From: an uncultured Eubacteriales bacterium | GTDB taxonomy: Bacteria; Bacillota; Clostridia; Christensenellales; Aristaeellaceae | Assembly (NCBI GenBank): GCA_902795275.1 | Contig: CADBKQ010000006.1 | Location: 79,356 to 143,355, forward strand | Reading direction: 5' to 3' | Length of the DNA: 64,000 bases | Shown here: in pieces, positions 29,519 through 38,270 of the stretch | Layout of the letters: the number at the start of each line of letters is the position of its first letter | Position numbering within the stretch: the stretch's first letter is position 1 | Program-made: the position numbers and the translations under genes | The notes under the pieces: generated by a model | Databases searched by the model: none | Told to the model about the DNA's origin: nothing | What the model saw: the letters and a program-made list of their open reading frames with translations, nothing else

Positions 29519-30594
29519 TTCGCCTCCTTCCGGATGGCATTGGTGGTGTCTTTATCGAAGAAGTGCATCCGGGTGAACCGCATGGTGGTCCGGTCGCCGT
29601 TCTTATGCTCGGCCCAGCCCCGCAGCTTGGCGGAAATGCGGTTGCCGCTCCGGTCGCCGATGTAGCCGTGCACCAGGGTGTTCATGCCCAGGTTTTCGTT
29701 GGCCGTCACCAGCACGGGCAGGCTGCCGCCCTCGGCGATGTCCTCAGGCCGCACGCCCAGGACGATCTGCTTATGCACGTAATTGGACAGGATGTCCTGC
29801 TGTTCGGGAGTCAGCGCCGCCTCAAAGCCCTTGCCCTTGAGCACGCCGTCCTCGAACACCACGTCGAAGAAGTTCATGGGCGGCAGGCCGATGAAGCTGG
29901 CCACGAAGATGTTGTTGGGCGTGTCGTACAGTTCCAGCGGCGTACCCACCTGCTGCACATGGCCCATGGACATGCACACGATGCGGTCCGCCAGGGTCAG
30001 GGCTTCGGTCTGGTCGTGGGTGACGTAAAGCATGGTCGCCTGCAGGCGCTTATGCAGCAGCAAGATCTCGCGCCGCGTGGCCCCGCGCAGCTTGGCGTCT
30101 AAGTTGGACAGCGGTTCGTCGAACAGGAACACCTTGGGGTTGCGCACGATGGAGCGGCCCATGGCCACGCGCTGCCGCTGGCCGCCGGAGAGCTGGGCGG
30201 GCTTTTTGTTCAGCTGGCTGGTCAGGCCCAGGATTTCCGCCGCGGCCAGCACCTTTTTATGGATCACGTTGGGGTTTTCGTTCCGCAGCGTCAGGGAAAA
30301 CGCCATGTTTTCATACACGGTCATGTGGCCATACAGGGCGTAATTCTGGAACACCATGGCCATGTCGCGATCCTTGGCGGGCGCGGCGGTAATGTCCTTG
30401 CCGTCCAGCAGCAGCTTGCCCTTGGAAATATCCTCCAGGCCCGCCACCATGCGCAGAGTGGTGGACTTGCCGCAGCCGGAGGGCCCGACCAGGACGATCA
30501 GCTCGCCGTCGTTGACGTGGAGGTTGAAATCGAACACGGCCTGCACGTTGTTATCGTATATCTTGTCGATATGCTGTAAGCTCAATTCTGCCAT
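29515..30594 (-). CDS. Sugar ABC transporter ATP-binding protein (UgpC/MsmK type), second copy
   Basis: ATPase of 359 residues with GPSGCGKSTTLRMVAGLE, AQLSGGQRQRVAMGRSIV, VFLFDEPLSNLDAK and YVTHDQTEALTLADRIV, plus a C-terminal regulatory region. It is embedded in the transporter operon among small membrane proteins, whereas LplB/LplC-type operons usually lack their own ATPase. It is clearly diverged from the copy at 25.2 kb. Confidence 0.93.
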   Translation of the reverse strand: MAELSLQHIDKIYDNNVQAVFDFNLHVNDGELIVLVGPSGCGKSTTLRMVAGLEDISKGKLLLDGKDITAAPAKDRDMAMVFQNYALYGHMTVYENMAFSLTLRNENPNVIHKKVLAAAEILGLTSQLNKKPAQLSGGQRQRVAMGRSIVRNPKVFLFDEPLSNLDAKLRGATRREILLLHKRLQATMLYVTHDQTEALTLADRIVCMSMGHVQQVGTPLELYDTPNNIFVASFIGLPPMNFFDVVFEDGVLKGKGFEAALTPEQQDILSNYVHKQIVLGVRPEDIAEGGSLPVLVTANENLGMNTLVHGYIGDRSGNRISAKLRGWAEHKNGDRTTMRFTRMHFFDKDTTNAIRKEAK

Positions 30595-30605
30595 GCTGTT
30601 CCTCC

Positions 30606-31103
30606 TTACGCCTGTCCGGCGCTCTTAGCGGCGAGATGCGCGGCCAGGGCGCGGCTCTTTTGCAGATTGATGACGGCTGCCGCGATCAGGCAGGCGGCGG
30701 AAGCAGCCAGGTAAATCACCACGCGGATGAACTGGAAGTCCTGCATCACCGCGACCTCTGCGCCGCTGACCTTCACCACCGCGCTATGCGCCTGCAGCGG
30801 CAGGATAAAGATACGGGCAAGCTGTCCCGCGCCCAGCGCGATGAGCAGGGTGGAATAATTGGTCTGATAGTTCTTGACGCCCTCGGACGCCAGGAACACC
30901 ATCAGCATAAACAGCAGGTTGTAGACGATGGAGCCGCCGACCAGGATCTGGTAGTACCAGGAGCCCACGTCGGATTTATATATGGAAACGAAATACAGAA
31001 CGTTCAGCAGGATACCCAGGTAGCAAAGCCGCGAGGAGCCGGTGTTTTTCACGTATTGCATCCTGTCCAATTGGATGTCGCGATCTTCGATGGCCTGCGT
31101 CAT
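30606..31103 (-). CDS. Membrane protein of unknown function in sugar-transport operon (165 aa)
   Basis: About four hydrophobic helices after a polar start (MTQAIEDRDIQLDRMQYVKN). The second half has FQFIRVVIYLAASAACLIAA and then a short basic tail. The ATG at 31103 overlaps the upstream stop (ATGA). No family recognised; translational coupling suggests a complex with its neighbour. Confidence 0.72.
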   Translation of the reverse strand: MTQAIEDRDIQLDRMQYVKNTGSSRLCYLGILLNVLYFVSIYKSDVGSWYYQILVGGSIVYNLLFMLMVFLASEGVKNYQTNYSTLLIALGAGQLARIFILPLQAHSAVVKVSGAEVAVMQDFQFIRVVIYLAASAACLIAAAVINLQKSRALAAHLAAKSAGQA

Positions 31104-31690
31104 GCGACCGCCCCCTTTCCCTGCTTGATCAGCGCTTTTTCCTCTTTCATGAGCACGCATTTCCAAATCACGTTCGCGATCAGCAGCGCGATGCCAAGCA
31201 GCAGCAGGCCGAAGACCGCGTAATGCACGTCGAACCAGAAGGTGGAATCCGTGTACAGGCTTTTCTTCTTCGCCGCGTTGGCCGCCAATTCCTCAAAGTT
31301 GATTTGCAGGAACTGGGCCTTATACATTTCGATCTGCTGGTGGGCCCACGCGGCAAAGCCCACGCCGCCCGCCGTCACCAAAGCCACGGCGGTGTAATTG
31401 CCGATGTAATACTTCCTGCGGGAGTGGGTGTTGGTGAGGAACAGCACCACGCACAGCAGGAGCATGCCGATGGAGGCGTGTAGGAAATCCCGGTTGAATC
31501 CCTGCATGTCGTAATAGATTCTGGACCCGGTCACGGTGGTCTTTTCCAGCTTTTCCGGGTTGCGGATCGTGTTGTACAGCGCGTCATAGAGGTCCGTCAT
31601 AATGCCTAAGGAATAGAGGAAGATCACCGCGCAGACAATCAGCATGCCCACGCAAAGAATCCTCTGCACGGTCATTTGTTTCTTATACAT
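31100..31690 (-). CDS. Membrane protein of unknown function in sugar-transport operon (196 aa)
   Basis: An N-terminal hydrophobic helix (residues about 10-30) is followed by an outward or inward loop, then three more helices at about 70-85, 97-115 and 155-178. The loop before the last helix is polar (EELAANAAKKKSLYTDS). No family recognised. It is the first gene after heptamer array D, downstream of the solute-binding protein. Confidence 0.72.
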   Translation of the reverse strand: MYKKQMTVQRILCVGMLIVCAVIFLYSLGIMTDLYDALYNTIRNPEKLEKTTVTGSRIYYDMQGFNRDFLHASIGMLLLCVVLFLTNTHSRRKYYIGNYTAVALVTAGGVGFAAWAHQQIEMYKAQFLQINFEELAANAAKKKSLYTDSTFWFDVHYAVFGLLLLGIALLIANVIWKCVLMKEEKALIKQGKGAVA

Positions 31691-31730
31691 AGTCGACTAA
31701 CCTCCTGAGCTTGTAAGAACTGTTTGGAGA

Positions 31731-31846
31731 GAGGGATTAGGGAGTAGGGATTAGGGATTAGTTATATTGTTTTACCATTCATTGCTCAGAACCCAGAATT
31801 TTAAACTTTACAACTAATCCCTATTCCCTAATCCCTATTCCCTAAT
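31731..31846. repeat. Inverted heptamer array D
   Basis: GGGATTA/GGGAGTA units at 31731-31761 face TAATCCC/TATTCCC units at 31814-31846 around a spacer of about 52 bases. It lies inside the sugar operon, between the solute-binding-protein stop and the next start, so it could tune expression of the distal genes. Confidence 0.87.
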
Positions 31847-31851
31847 TTCGA

Positions 31852-33930
31852 TTACTTCGTAATTTCCTCGTAGTAATCCAGCAGAGCTTCCCAGGCGCCT
31901 TCCTTGATATCCAGGTACTGGGCGCCCATCATGGTGTCGGTCACATAGCCGGCGGCTTCTTCGGGATCGCCCATGCCTTCGGCGGTGAAGCCCTTGGCGA
32001 TGATGTCCACCAGCGCGTTCTCCTGATCCTTGCCAGCCTGGAACTTGCTGTTCAGGTCGGTGTATTCGCCCAGCTGCTGGTTCTCGTTCTTGGTGGTGGG
32101 CAGCACGGTGGGCACGGAGGTGTACCAGGGATTCTCAGCGATAGCCAGCTCGGGATGCTTGATGGTGCCCAGGGCGATGGCCACGGAGATCTTGCCCGCG
32201 CCTTCCTTGCCGGCGTCGCAGGTGCACTGATACTCGAAGGCCTGGCTCTTCATGAAGCTCAGGGTGGAGCCCAGGAACTGACGGGCGTAGTTGGTGTAGT
32301 TGCCGTTGGCCTTGGCCCACAGTTCTTCCCAGGTCGCGTCGGCGATCACGGGCATTTCCTTGCCGTTGAAGTTGAAGGTTTCGTAGCTGCCGTCGGCGTT
32401 GGTCTTGATGAATTCATCGGGGCCGTAGCTCATGCGGATGGTGCCGGCGGGAGAGTAAGCGTAGTCGATCAGGGCCAGGGCGGCGTTCAGCTTGTCGGTG
32501 TCGCTGCCCACGCCCGCCTTGGAGATGCCCCAGCCGTCGGTCTTGACGGAGCGCCAGGATTCGGTGAAGCGCATGTACACGCCGTCCTCATTGGTGCCGT
32601 CGTACCAGCGGGCCACGGGAACCATCACGGCCATGTAGGCTTCGCCTTCGTTCATGACGGTCACGTTGTAGAGGGTCTGGGTCTGGTTGTAGTCATAGTG
32701 CATGAAGCCGAGATCCTGCTCCAGGTAGTTCTGGGTCTTCACGTCCTCGTTGTTGACGAACGCCTGGGAAATCAGGCCTTCTTCCACCAGGCTGTGCATC
32801 CGGGCCATGGCTTCGTAGGTGGCCACTTCCTGACGGGCGTCATGCAGCTCGCCGTCTTCGCACACATACAGGTAATCCTGACGGGATTCCAGGCCGCGCA
32901 CGCCGAACAGGTGGCCGGCCAGACGCATCATGTCCACGCGGCGCTGGTTGTTGGCGTCCTCACGGGAGAACAGGCCCTGCACGGTGTCGGTGCCGTTGAG
33001 AGTGTAGGGATTGGCGACCACGCAGCGCAGCAGCGCCACCAGCTCGTCAGCGTCCCAGGCGGCGTTCTGGCCGATGAACAGGTTGCTGCGCTGGGTGCCG
33101 TAGTAGCCGTTGTAGGTCTTGTCGATGTATTCCCGCAGCATGTTCACCGCTTCCACGCCGGACATAGAGCCCTTTTCATTCATCTTGGCGATGATGTTGC
33201 CGTAGGCGTCGTAGTCCTTGGTGACGGTTTCAACGGCCGTGCCGTCCAGGGTGGGGGTTTCGATATCGATCTTGCCTTCGGTGGGCATGTAGGGGGTGTA
33301 CACGGGAGCCGCGGTGTCCTTGCAGGCTTCGGCGGTGAATTCGCCTTCGCCGTCCAGCAGCTTCTTCACCCAGTCCACGCGCATCAGGGGCATGCGCTCG
33401 ATATCGTTCACGCCGTCAAAGTAGGGGCTGAAATAGATGGCGCCGGTATCGGTGTTGCCGGTGATGGACAGCTTGACGATGGGGTTCTCGTCCAGATACG
33501 CCTTAAAGTTGGGCATCTGATCCAGGTATTCGGCGATGTTCACGATCAGGCCCGCTTCGCCGGCTTCGCTCAGCTTGGCGGCGGTGCCGGAGAGCATGTC
33601 CACCTGATCCAGCTGTTCTTTCCAATAGTCGAATTCCTTGGCGGCGCCGTTGCCCTGGTACTTGTCCTCGAACACGACCTTCAGCGTGTCCTGAACCGCC
33701 ACCCAGGTGGGCTTCAGGTCGCCGGCGTTGTAGGTCTTGCCGTCGGCCAGGGTGATGCCTTCGCCCGCCACAGAGGGATCGAAGGACAGGCCGGTCTTGG
33801 CGTTGTTGTAACCGGTGGCCATGCGGAGCACGGTGCCTTCCGCGTAGGGCAGCGCGCTCTCAGCGGTTGTTACGCTCACAGCGCCCAGCAGCAGGGCCAG
33901 CGCCATGATCAGAGAAAGAAGTTTTTTCAT
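31852..33930 (-). CDS. Carbohydrate ABC transporter solute-binding protein
   Basis: Secreted binding protein of 692 residues, long for the group. A signal peptide (MKKLLSLIMALALLLGAVS, then TTAESA) has no obvious lipobox cysteine. The rest resembles the large solute-binding proteins that pair with LplB/LplC-type permeases (MPLMRVDWVKKLL, DGWGISKAGVGSDTDKLNAA, ALALIDYAYSPAGTIRMSYG). It likely binds pectin-derived oligosaccharides, inferred from the GH105 gene in the same operon. The permease genes lie upstream across heptamer array E. Confidence 0.88.
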   Translation of the reverse strand: MKKLLSLIMALALLLGAVSVTTAESALPYAEGTVLRMATGYNNAKTGLSFDPSVAGEGITLADGKTYNAGDLKPTWVAVQDTLKVVFEDKYQGNGAAKEFDYWKEQLDQVDMLSGTAAKLSEAGEAGLIVNIAEYLDQMPNFKAYLDENPIVKLSITGNTDTGAIYFSPYFDGVNDIERMPLMRVDWVKKLLDGEGEFTAEACKDTAAPVYTPYMPTEGKIDIETPTLDGTAVETVTKDYDAYGNIIAKMNEKGSMSGVEAVNMLREYIDKTYNGYYGTQRSNLFIGQNAAWDADELVALLRCVVANPYTLNGTDTVQGLFSREDANNQRRVDMMRLAGHLFGVRGLESRQDYLYVCEDGELHDARQEVATYEAMARMHSLVEEGLISQAFVNNEDVKTQNYLEQDLGFMHYDYNQTQTLYNVTVMNEGEAYMAVMVPVARWYDGTNEDGVYMRFTESWRSVKTDGWGISKAGVGSDTDKLNAALALIDYAYSPAGTIRMSYGPDEFIKTNADGSYETFNFNGKEMPVIADATWEELWAKANGNYTNYARQFLGSTLSFMKSQAFEYQCTCDAGKEGAGKISVAIALGTIKHPELAIAENPWYTSVPTVLPTTKNENQQLGEYTDLNSKFQAGKDQENALVDIIAKGFTAEGMGDPEEAAGYVTDTMMGAQYLDIKEGAWEALLDYYEEITK

Positions 33931-33990
33931 TTGGACTTACCTCCTATATTTTTCACGGCCCAGACCTCCGGGCCAGGGGAGACGGGTTTC

Positions 33991-34130
33991 TTAGGGATTA
34001 GGGAATAGGGATTAGGGATTAGTTTTTTACTCGATTGAAATAGCTGTGCATAGTGACAGGAAACAAAGATGGAAGGATTTCTCCTAATCCCTAATCCCTA
34101 TTCCCTAATCCCTATTCCCTATTTCCTAAT
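33991..34130. repeat. Inverted heptamer array E
   Basis: GGGATTA/GGGAATA units at 33991-34022 face TAATCCC/TATTCCC units at 34084-34130 around a 61-base spacer. The right array reaches the permease stop codon. As with array D, it splits one transcription unit. Confidence 0.88.
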
Positions 34131-35020
34131 CACTCCTTCACGCCGCCCGCATTCGCGCCTTTGGCGAAGTACTTCTGGATGAAGGGATAGATGATCAGGA
34201 TGGGGACGATGGAGCAGACGATCAGGGCGTAGATCATGGAGTCGGGCGCGTAGATTTCCGCCCAGCCGGTCATCTGGTCCGGGTCGGTGTACATTTCCAG
34301 CTGCAAGCGGATGAACACCTGCAGGGGATGCTCGTGCTGGTTGGAAATCATCTGGCGCGCCCAGAAGTAGCCGTTCCAGCGGGAAATGGCGAAGAACAGC
34401 GCCACGGTGGCGATGGTGGATTTGCTCATGGGGATGTACACCTTGCTGAGCACCTGGAACTCCGTCGCGCCGTCCACCACGGCGGCTTCCTCGATTTCGC
34501 TGGGCACGTTCTCAAAGGCGTTGCGCAGCAGGATGATGTTCATGGCCGCCATGCCCATGGCGATGACCACCAGCCATTTGTCGTCCATGATGCCCACGGC
34601 CCGGAACACTTTTTGCGTGTCCAGGTAGTTCAGGTACTGGGGTACGATGCCCGCGCTGAACCACATGGTAAATACCAGGAAGAAGTTGAACGTCTTGCGG
34701 AACAAAAGCCGCTTCTTGCTCAGAGCGTAAGCGCCTAAGATGGCCACGCCCAGGGACCACACCGTGCCGTAGAAGGTGAGGAACAGGGTGTTGGAATAGG
34801 AGTTCCAGAACATGTTGTCGTTGAACATGCGGGCAAACGCCTGGAACTGCACGTCCTTGGGGAACAGCACCACTTCGCCGTATTCCACCGCGTGCCTGCC
34901 GCTCAGGGACGCGGACACGGCGTACACGAAGGGATACAGGCAGGCCAGGGCGAACACCGTCAGCAGGGTATAGCTGATGATTTTGAAAATCAGTTCGGAG
35001 ATTTCCAGCTTTCTTTTCAT
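34130..35020 (-). CDS. Carbohydrate ABC transporter permease, LplC/YtcP type
   Basis: A 296-residue permease with six transmembrane helices and the coupling EAA loop EEAAVVDGATEFQVLSKVYI. It starts with a short cytoplasmic helix, then FALACLYPFVYAVSASLSG. It pairs with the LplB-type permease encoded 12 bases upstream. Confidence 0.93.
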   Translation of the reverse strand: MKRKLEISELIFKIISYTLLTVFALACLYPFVYAVSASLSGRHAVEYGEVVLFPKDVQFQAFARMFNDNMFWNSYSNTLFLTFYGTVWSLGVAILGAYALSKKRLLFRKTFNFFLVFTMWFSAGIVPQYLNYLDTQKVFRAVGIMDDKWLVVIAMGMAAMNIILLRNAFENVPSEIEEAAVVDGATEFQVLSKVYIPMSKSTIATVALFFAISRWNGYFWARQMISNQHEHPLQVFIRLQLEMYTDPDQMTGWAEIYAPDSMIYALIVCSIVPILIIYPFIQKYFAKGANAGGVKE

Positions 35021-35032
35021 GCCCGTCCCTCC

Positions 35033-36097
35033 TCAGTACAGCGACGTGTTGGCCGCCTTGCGGGCGATGGTGTTCGCGCCGATCACCAGCAGCATGCCCA
35101 CCACGTTGTTCATCATTTCCGCGGCGCTGGCAATGCCCGTGCCCGCGCCGCCGGACAGGCCGGTGCGGTAGGCCAGGGTGGAGATCACGTCGGCGGTCAC
35201 ATAGGTCTTGGTGTTGTAGAGCAGCAATACCTTTTCATAGCCGATATTGAGCAAAGAGCCGATGCGGGTGATGAGCATGATGACGATGGTGCTCAGGATG
35301 CTGGGCAGCACCACGTAGCGCATCTGCGCCCACTTGTTGGCGCCGTCGATCTGGGCGGCCTCGTAGCTGGTGGGCGAGATGGCGATGATAGCCGCGAAGT
35401 ACACGATGCTGTCATAGCCCGCGCCTTCCCAGATGCCGCTGATCTGGTAAATGGCGCGGAAGAAGTTGAAGTTGTTCAGCAAGCCCGCGTTGCCGACCTC
35501 CTGGGAAATCAGCCCCAGCTTCACCATGCCCTGGCTCACGATACCCATCTGGCCGATCAGGGAGCCCTGCTTCACCAGCATCGTGACCAGGGAGGTCATG
35601 ACGACGGTGGACATGAACTTGGGCAGGTAGGTCAGCACCTGGTAGACGCTGCGGGCCGCGTTGGAGCGGATCTCGTTAAAGAACAGCGCCAGGATAATCG
35701 GCATGGGAAAGCCGAAGCACAGGCCGTAGAAGCTGAGCAGGAAGGTGTTGCGCATGGCCATCCAGAAATTCTGGCTCAGGCTGTCGCCGCTGATCAGCAG
35801 GCGCTTGAAATAGCTGAACCCCGAAAAGAGCTGTTCGCTGACGGGCAGCACGGTGTCGGACACCTTAAAGCAGCCCAGCAGCTCGTACATGGGGAAGTAG
35901 CGCCAGAACAGGAACACCAGCAGCATCGGCACCAGCATCAGGTACAGCCGCCAGTCCTTGAGGATGGTGCGGCCGACATGGAGCCAGTAATGCTTTTCCA
36001 CGTCGTCCCGGACCGCCTGTTCAGGATTCTCCCGGTACGTGCCGGTGGCTTTATCGAGGATCAGGAAATCCCCCGCCTGACTCTTCATCGAAATCAT
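35033..36097 (-). CDS. Carbohydrate ABC transporter permease, LplB/YteP type
   Basis: A 354-residue permease with a long N-terminal cytoplasmic region (about 60 residues) and six helices. The EAA loop reads YEAAQIDGANKWAQMRYVVL. LplB features include LFNEIRSNAARSVYQVLTYL and FSYFKRLLISGDSLSQNFW. The start overlaps the preceding membrane-protein stop (ATGA). Confidence 0.93.
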   Translation of the reverse strand: MISMKSQAGDFLILDKATGTYRENPEQAVRDDVEKHYWLHVGRTILKDWRLYLMLVPMLLVFLFWRYFPMYELLGCFKVSDTVLPVSEQLFSGFSYFKRLLISGDSLSQNFWMAMRNTFLLSFYGLCFGFPMPIILALFFNEIRSNAARSVYQVLTYLPKFMSTVVMTSLVTMLVKQGSLIGQMGIVSQGMVKLGLISQEVGNAGLLNNFNFFRAIYQISGIWEGAGYDSIVYFAAIIAISPTSYEAAQIDGANKWAQMRYVVLPSILSTIVIMLITRIGSLLNIGYEKVLLLYNTKTYVTADVISTLAYRTGLSGGAGTGIASAAEMMNNVVGMLLVIGANTIARKAANTSLY

Positions 36098-36675
36098 CCT
36101 CTTTCTTTCTCCTGTTCGGCTTGCAGCCGGAGCAGGTAGTGGTATTGGTTTTCAAACACGCCGTCCAATCGCCGCACGATCCACAGGATCACCAGCGTAA
36201 ACAGGAGCGTGACCGCGTCGGTGGTAAAGAATCCCGCCGCTTTTTCCACCGGTGTACCCAGCGGCAGGGCAATCAGGAAGCGCCCGGCCTGCATCAGCAG
36301 CACCACGCCCAGGCCCCAGCCCAGGGTTTTGAACACGTCCGAGCGCACCTTTTCTTCCCCGCCCAGCGCTTTCATGAGCGCCAGCGCCGCCAGGGAAAAC
36401 AGATTACCTCCGCAGTAAATCAGGTATTGCGCCGCGCCGCCGCCGGACATGGAACAAAACACGATTCCGCCCAGCGCGGCATGAATCGCCGCCCAAGGCC
36501 CCCAGCGCATCATCACGATGGCGGTGACCACCGGCACGACGGACACGGTGAAGGGCTGGCCGGGGAACCATTTCCGCGCCGCCAGTACGACGATGGATTC
36601 AAACAGAACCACCATCAAGGCGAATATCGTCAGGTCAATTCGCCGGTACCGTTTCGTCGCTTTGGATTCCCTCAC
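36094..36675 (-). CDS. Membrane protein of unknown function heading the sugar-transport operon (193 aa)
   Basis: First gene of the operon. It has about five hydrophobic helices after a basic start (ESKATKRYRRIDLT). The pattern of short helices and loops (FTVSVVPVVTAIVMMRWGPW, AAQYLIYCGGNLFSLAALAL) vaguely recalls S-components of ECF transporters, but I cannot support that assignment. I chose the GTG at 36675 because GGGAGGT lies 8 bases upstream; the frame extends to 36693. Confidence 0.7.
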   Translation of the reverse strand: MRESKATKRYRRIDLTIFALMVVLFESIVVLAARKWFPGQPFTVSVVPVVTAIVMMRWGPWAAIHAALGGIVFCSMSGGGAAQYLIYCGGNLFSLAALALMKALGGEEKVRSDVFKTLGWGLGVVLLMQAGRFLIALPLGTPVEKAAGFFTTDAVTLLFTLVILWIVRRLDGVFENQYHYLLRLQAEQEKERG

Positions 36676-36700
36676 GCCTGCACCTCCCGGCAAAAAATGA

Positions 36701-36731
36701 CCGTTTTGTCCATTTATACACCAATATTATA
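36701..36731 (-). promoter_or_regulatory. Promoter region of the sugar-transport operon with candidate AraC site
   Basis: On the minus strand a TATAAT stands at 36731-36726 without a recognisable -35 box, as expected of an activator-dependent promoter. ATGGACAAAACGG follows at 36713-36701, identical to the word at the AraC promoter 10 kb away. Confidence 0.5.
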
Positions 36732-36859
36732 TAGAATTCAACAAGGAACGTACATACCCTAAACAAACCGTCGCATGCACAAAACAGACATGATCTGCCC
36801 TCTTTGTGTGGGCAATGGATCTTCCTAAAATCAGGCCCGTCCGGCTTCCATCCGGCCCG

Positions 36860-37708
36860 TTATCCAACGGTGATGGTGTGGGTCTTTTGGATGGTCTGGC
36901 CCTTCTCAATGCGAACGAAGCCTGGCTTCTGGTCAATGGCGGCGGGGGCGTCGATGAAGTCCGGGCCGTTGCACCAGGGCTCGATGCAGATGTAGGGCGC
37001 GCCGGGCTTCGTCCAGAGCAGCAGGAAGGGGCAGTCCGGGAAGTCCACGCGGATGGTGCGGCTGTTCTTGTTCGTGCGCAGGGTCACGCCCCGGCTCTTG
37101 ACGCTGCGGAACACCAGCGCGTCCACCTGGAAATAATCGTATTTCAGGGGCAGCACCTTCGTATTCTCCGCGATGGTCACGGTGTCGTGGCCGTTCAGGT
37201 TGCCGATGAGCTCGGAATGCAGAAGGGTTTCCGCTTCGTCGAACACGATTTCATAGTCCTGGATGCCGCCGGGGGTGGCATAGGCTTCGTGGGAGCCGAT
37301 GGAGAAGCAGAAGGGCCGCTCGTCCCGGCTGGTGACGGCGTAGGTCACGGTCAGCTTGCTGCCTTCCACGGTATAGATGGCGCGGAGGTCATACTCGAAG
37401 GGGAAGCCCTCGTGTTTTTCCTGAAGCAGGAAGGTGGCCTGATTCTCCTTTACGTCCTCCGCCTGCCATTCCAGAGGCCGGATGAAGCCGTGCTTGGGCA
37501 TGGGATACCATTTGCCCTGCCATTCATAGCCGTCGTCCTTGAATCCGCCCGCCACGGGGAACAGGATGGGCGCGCGGTTGGCCCAGAATTTGGGGTCGCC
37601 GTCGTACATCCGCTCGACGCCGTCCTTATCCAGGATGGACTGGATCTCCGCGCCTTTGGTGGAGATGGTGACGGTGAGAAGTTCGCTCTTGATGGTGACC
37701 AGCTTCAT
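36860..37708 (-). CDS. Aldose 1-epimerase family protein (LacX-like)
   Basis: A 282-residue beta-sandwich protein of the galactose mutarotase superfamily. Visible parts are SILDKDGVERMYDGDPKFWA, APILFPVAGGF (the family proline-rich loop), PMPKHGFIRPLEW with the conserved histidine, and IEPWCNGPDF with the catalytic-type glutamate. It may interconvert sugar anomers or hexose-6-phosphates. It lies upstream of the sugar operon on the same strand, 150 bases away, with its own start. Confidence 0.88.
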   Translation of the reverse strand: MKLVTIKSELLTVTISTKGAEIQSILDKDGVERMYDGDPKFWANRAPILFPVAGGFKDDGYEWQGKWYPMPKHGFIRPLEWQAEDVKENQATFLLQEKHEGFPFEYDLRAIYTVEGSKLTVTYAVTSRDERPFCFSIGSHEAYATPGGIQDYEIVFDEAETLLHSELIGNLNGHDTVTIAENTKVLPLKYDYFQVDALVFRSVKSRGVTLRTNKNSRTIRVDFPDCPFLLLWTKPGAPYICIEPWCNGPDFIDAPAAIDQKPGFVRIEKGQTIQKTHTITVG

Positions 37709-37738
37709 GGAACATCGCCTGCTTTCTCTAAATGTATA

Positions 37739-38110
37739 TTATGGTTCTTCCTCGTTTTCTTCTTCCGCTTCTTCTTCGCTCTCTTCCGCATCCTCGGTTT
37801 CATTCTGGGCGAAGAAAGCGTCGGTCAGTTCCTTGGCCTCGTCGAAGCGGTCAAAGCTGACATAATAATCAAACGTTTCGCTGAGCAGGCCGGTGAGCAT
37901 GGCCAGCGCCGCGCCCTTGCTGCTCTTCTGCTCAAAGGGGATTTCATTCTGTTTCAGCAAATCGGCTACCATTTCCTGCCAGATCGAGCCAACAGAAATG
38001 AGGAAACACGGGTCGTCCGCCTGGGGTTCCCTCCCCTTGCGCTTCCCGCACACCGGGCACTTCTCCGCCTCGTCATACAGCCGTTTGCATTCTGGACAAT
38101 ACAGCAGCAC
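37739..38110 (-). CDS. Zinc-ribbon protein with acidic tail (DUF2007-like)
   Basis: About 123 residues. The N-terminal zinc ribbon (YCPECKRLYDEAEKCPVCGK) is followed by a ferredoxin-like part resembling the putative signal-transducing DUF2007 domain (ISVGSIWQEMVADLLKQNEI), and ends in a Glu-rich tail of about 25 residues. I prefer the GTG at 38110, nine bases after AAGGAG; the GTG at 38119 touches that site. The function is unknown. Confidence 0.7.
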   Translation of the reverse strand: MLLYCPECKRLYDEAEKCPVCGKRKGREPQADDPCFLISVGSIWQEMVADLLKQNEIPFEQKSSKGAALAMLTGLLSETFDYYVSFDRFDEAKELTDAFFAQNETEDAEESEEEAEEENEEEP

Positions 38111-38146
38111 GATAATCACTCCTTTTCTTAGTGAGGAGATATATTT

Positions 38147-38269
38147 AGTGTGGAGTGTGAAGAGTGGAGTGTAGAGTGATGAAATGATTCCGATATATTT
38201 CCGTCATCCTGGAAGAGGTAGAGCATTCATAATAAAACTCCACACTCCACTCTTCACACTCCACACTTT
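38147..38269. repeat. Inverted array F with a different unit (GTGTGGAGT)
   Basis: An array of GTGTGGAGTGTGAAGAGTGG type at 38147-38178 is matched by its reverse complement at 38237-38269, about 31 bases each and nearly perfect, around a spacer of about 58 bases. The layout equals that of the TTAGGGA loci, though the unit is unrelated. Confidence 0.88.
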
Positions 38270-38270
38270 C

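Noticed and set aside
32155..34008. 617-codon open frame antisense to the solute-binding protein
   Set aside because: Low-complexity Val/Gly/His reading with no motif or ribosome site, mirrored against a well-supported gene.
36094..36675. ECF transporter S-component for a vitamin
   Set aside because: Helix pattern is only loosely similar, there is no vitamin riboswitch, and it is coupled to a sugar permease gene.
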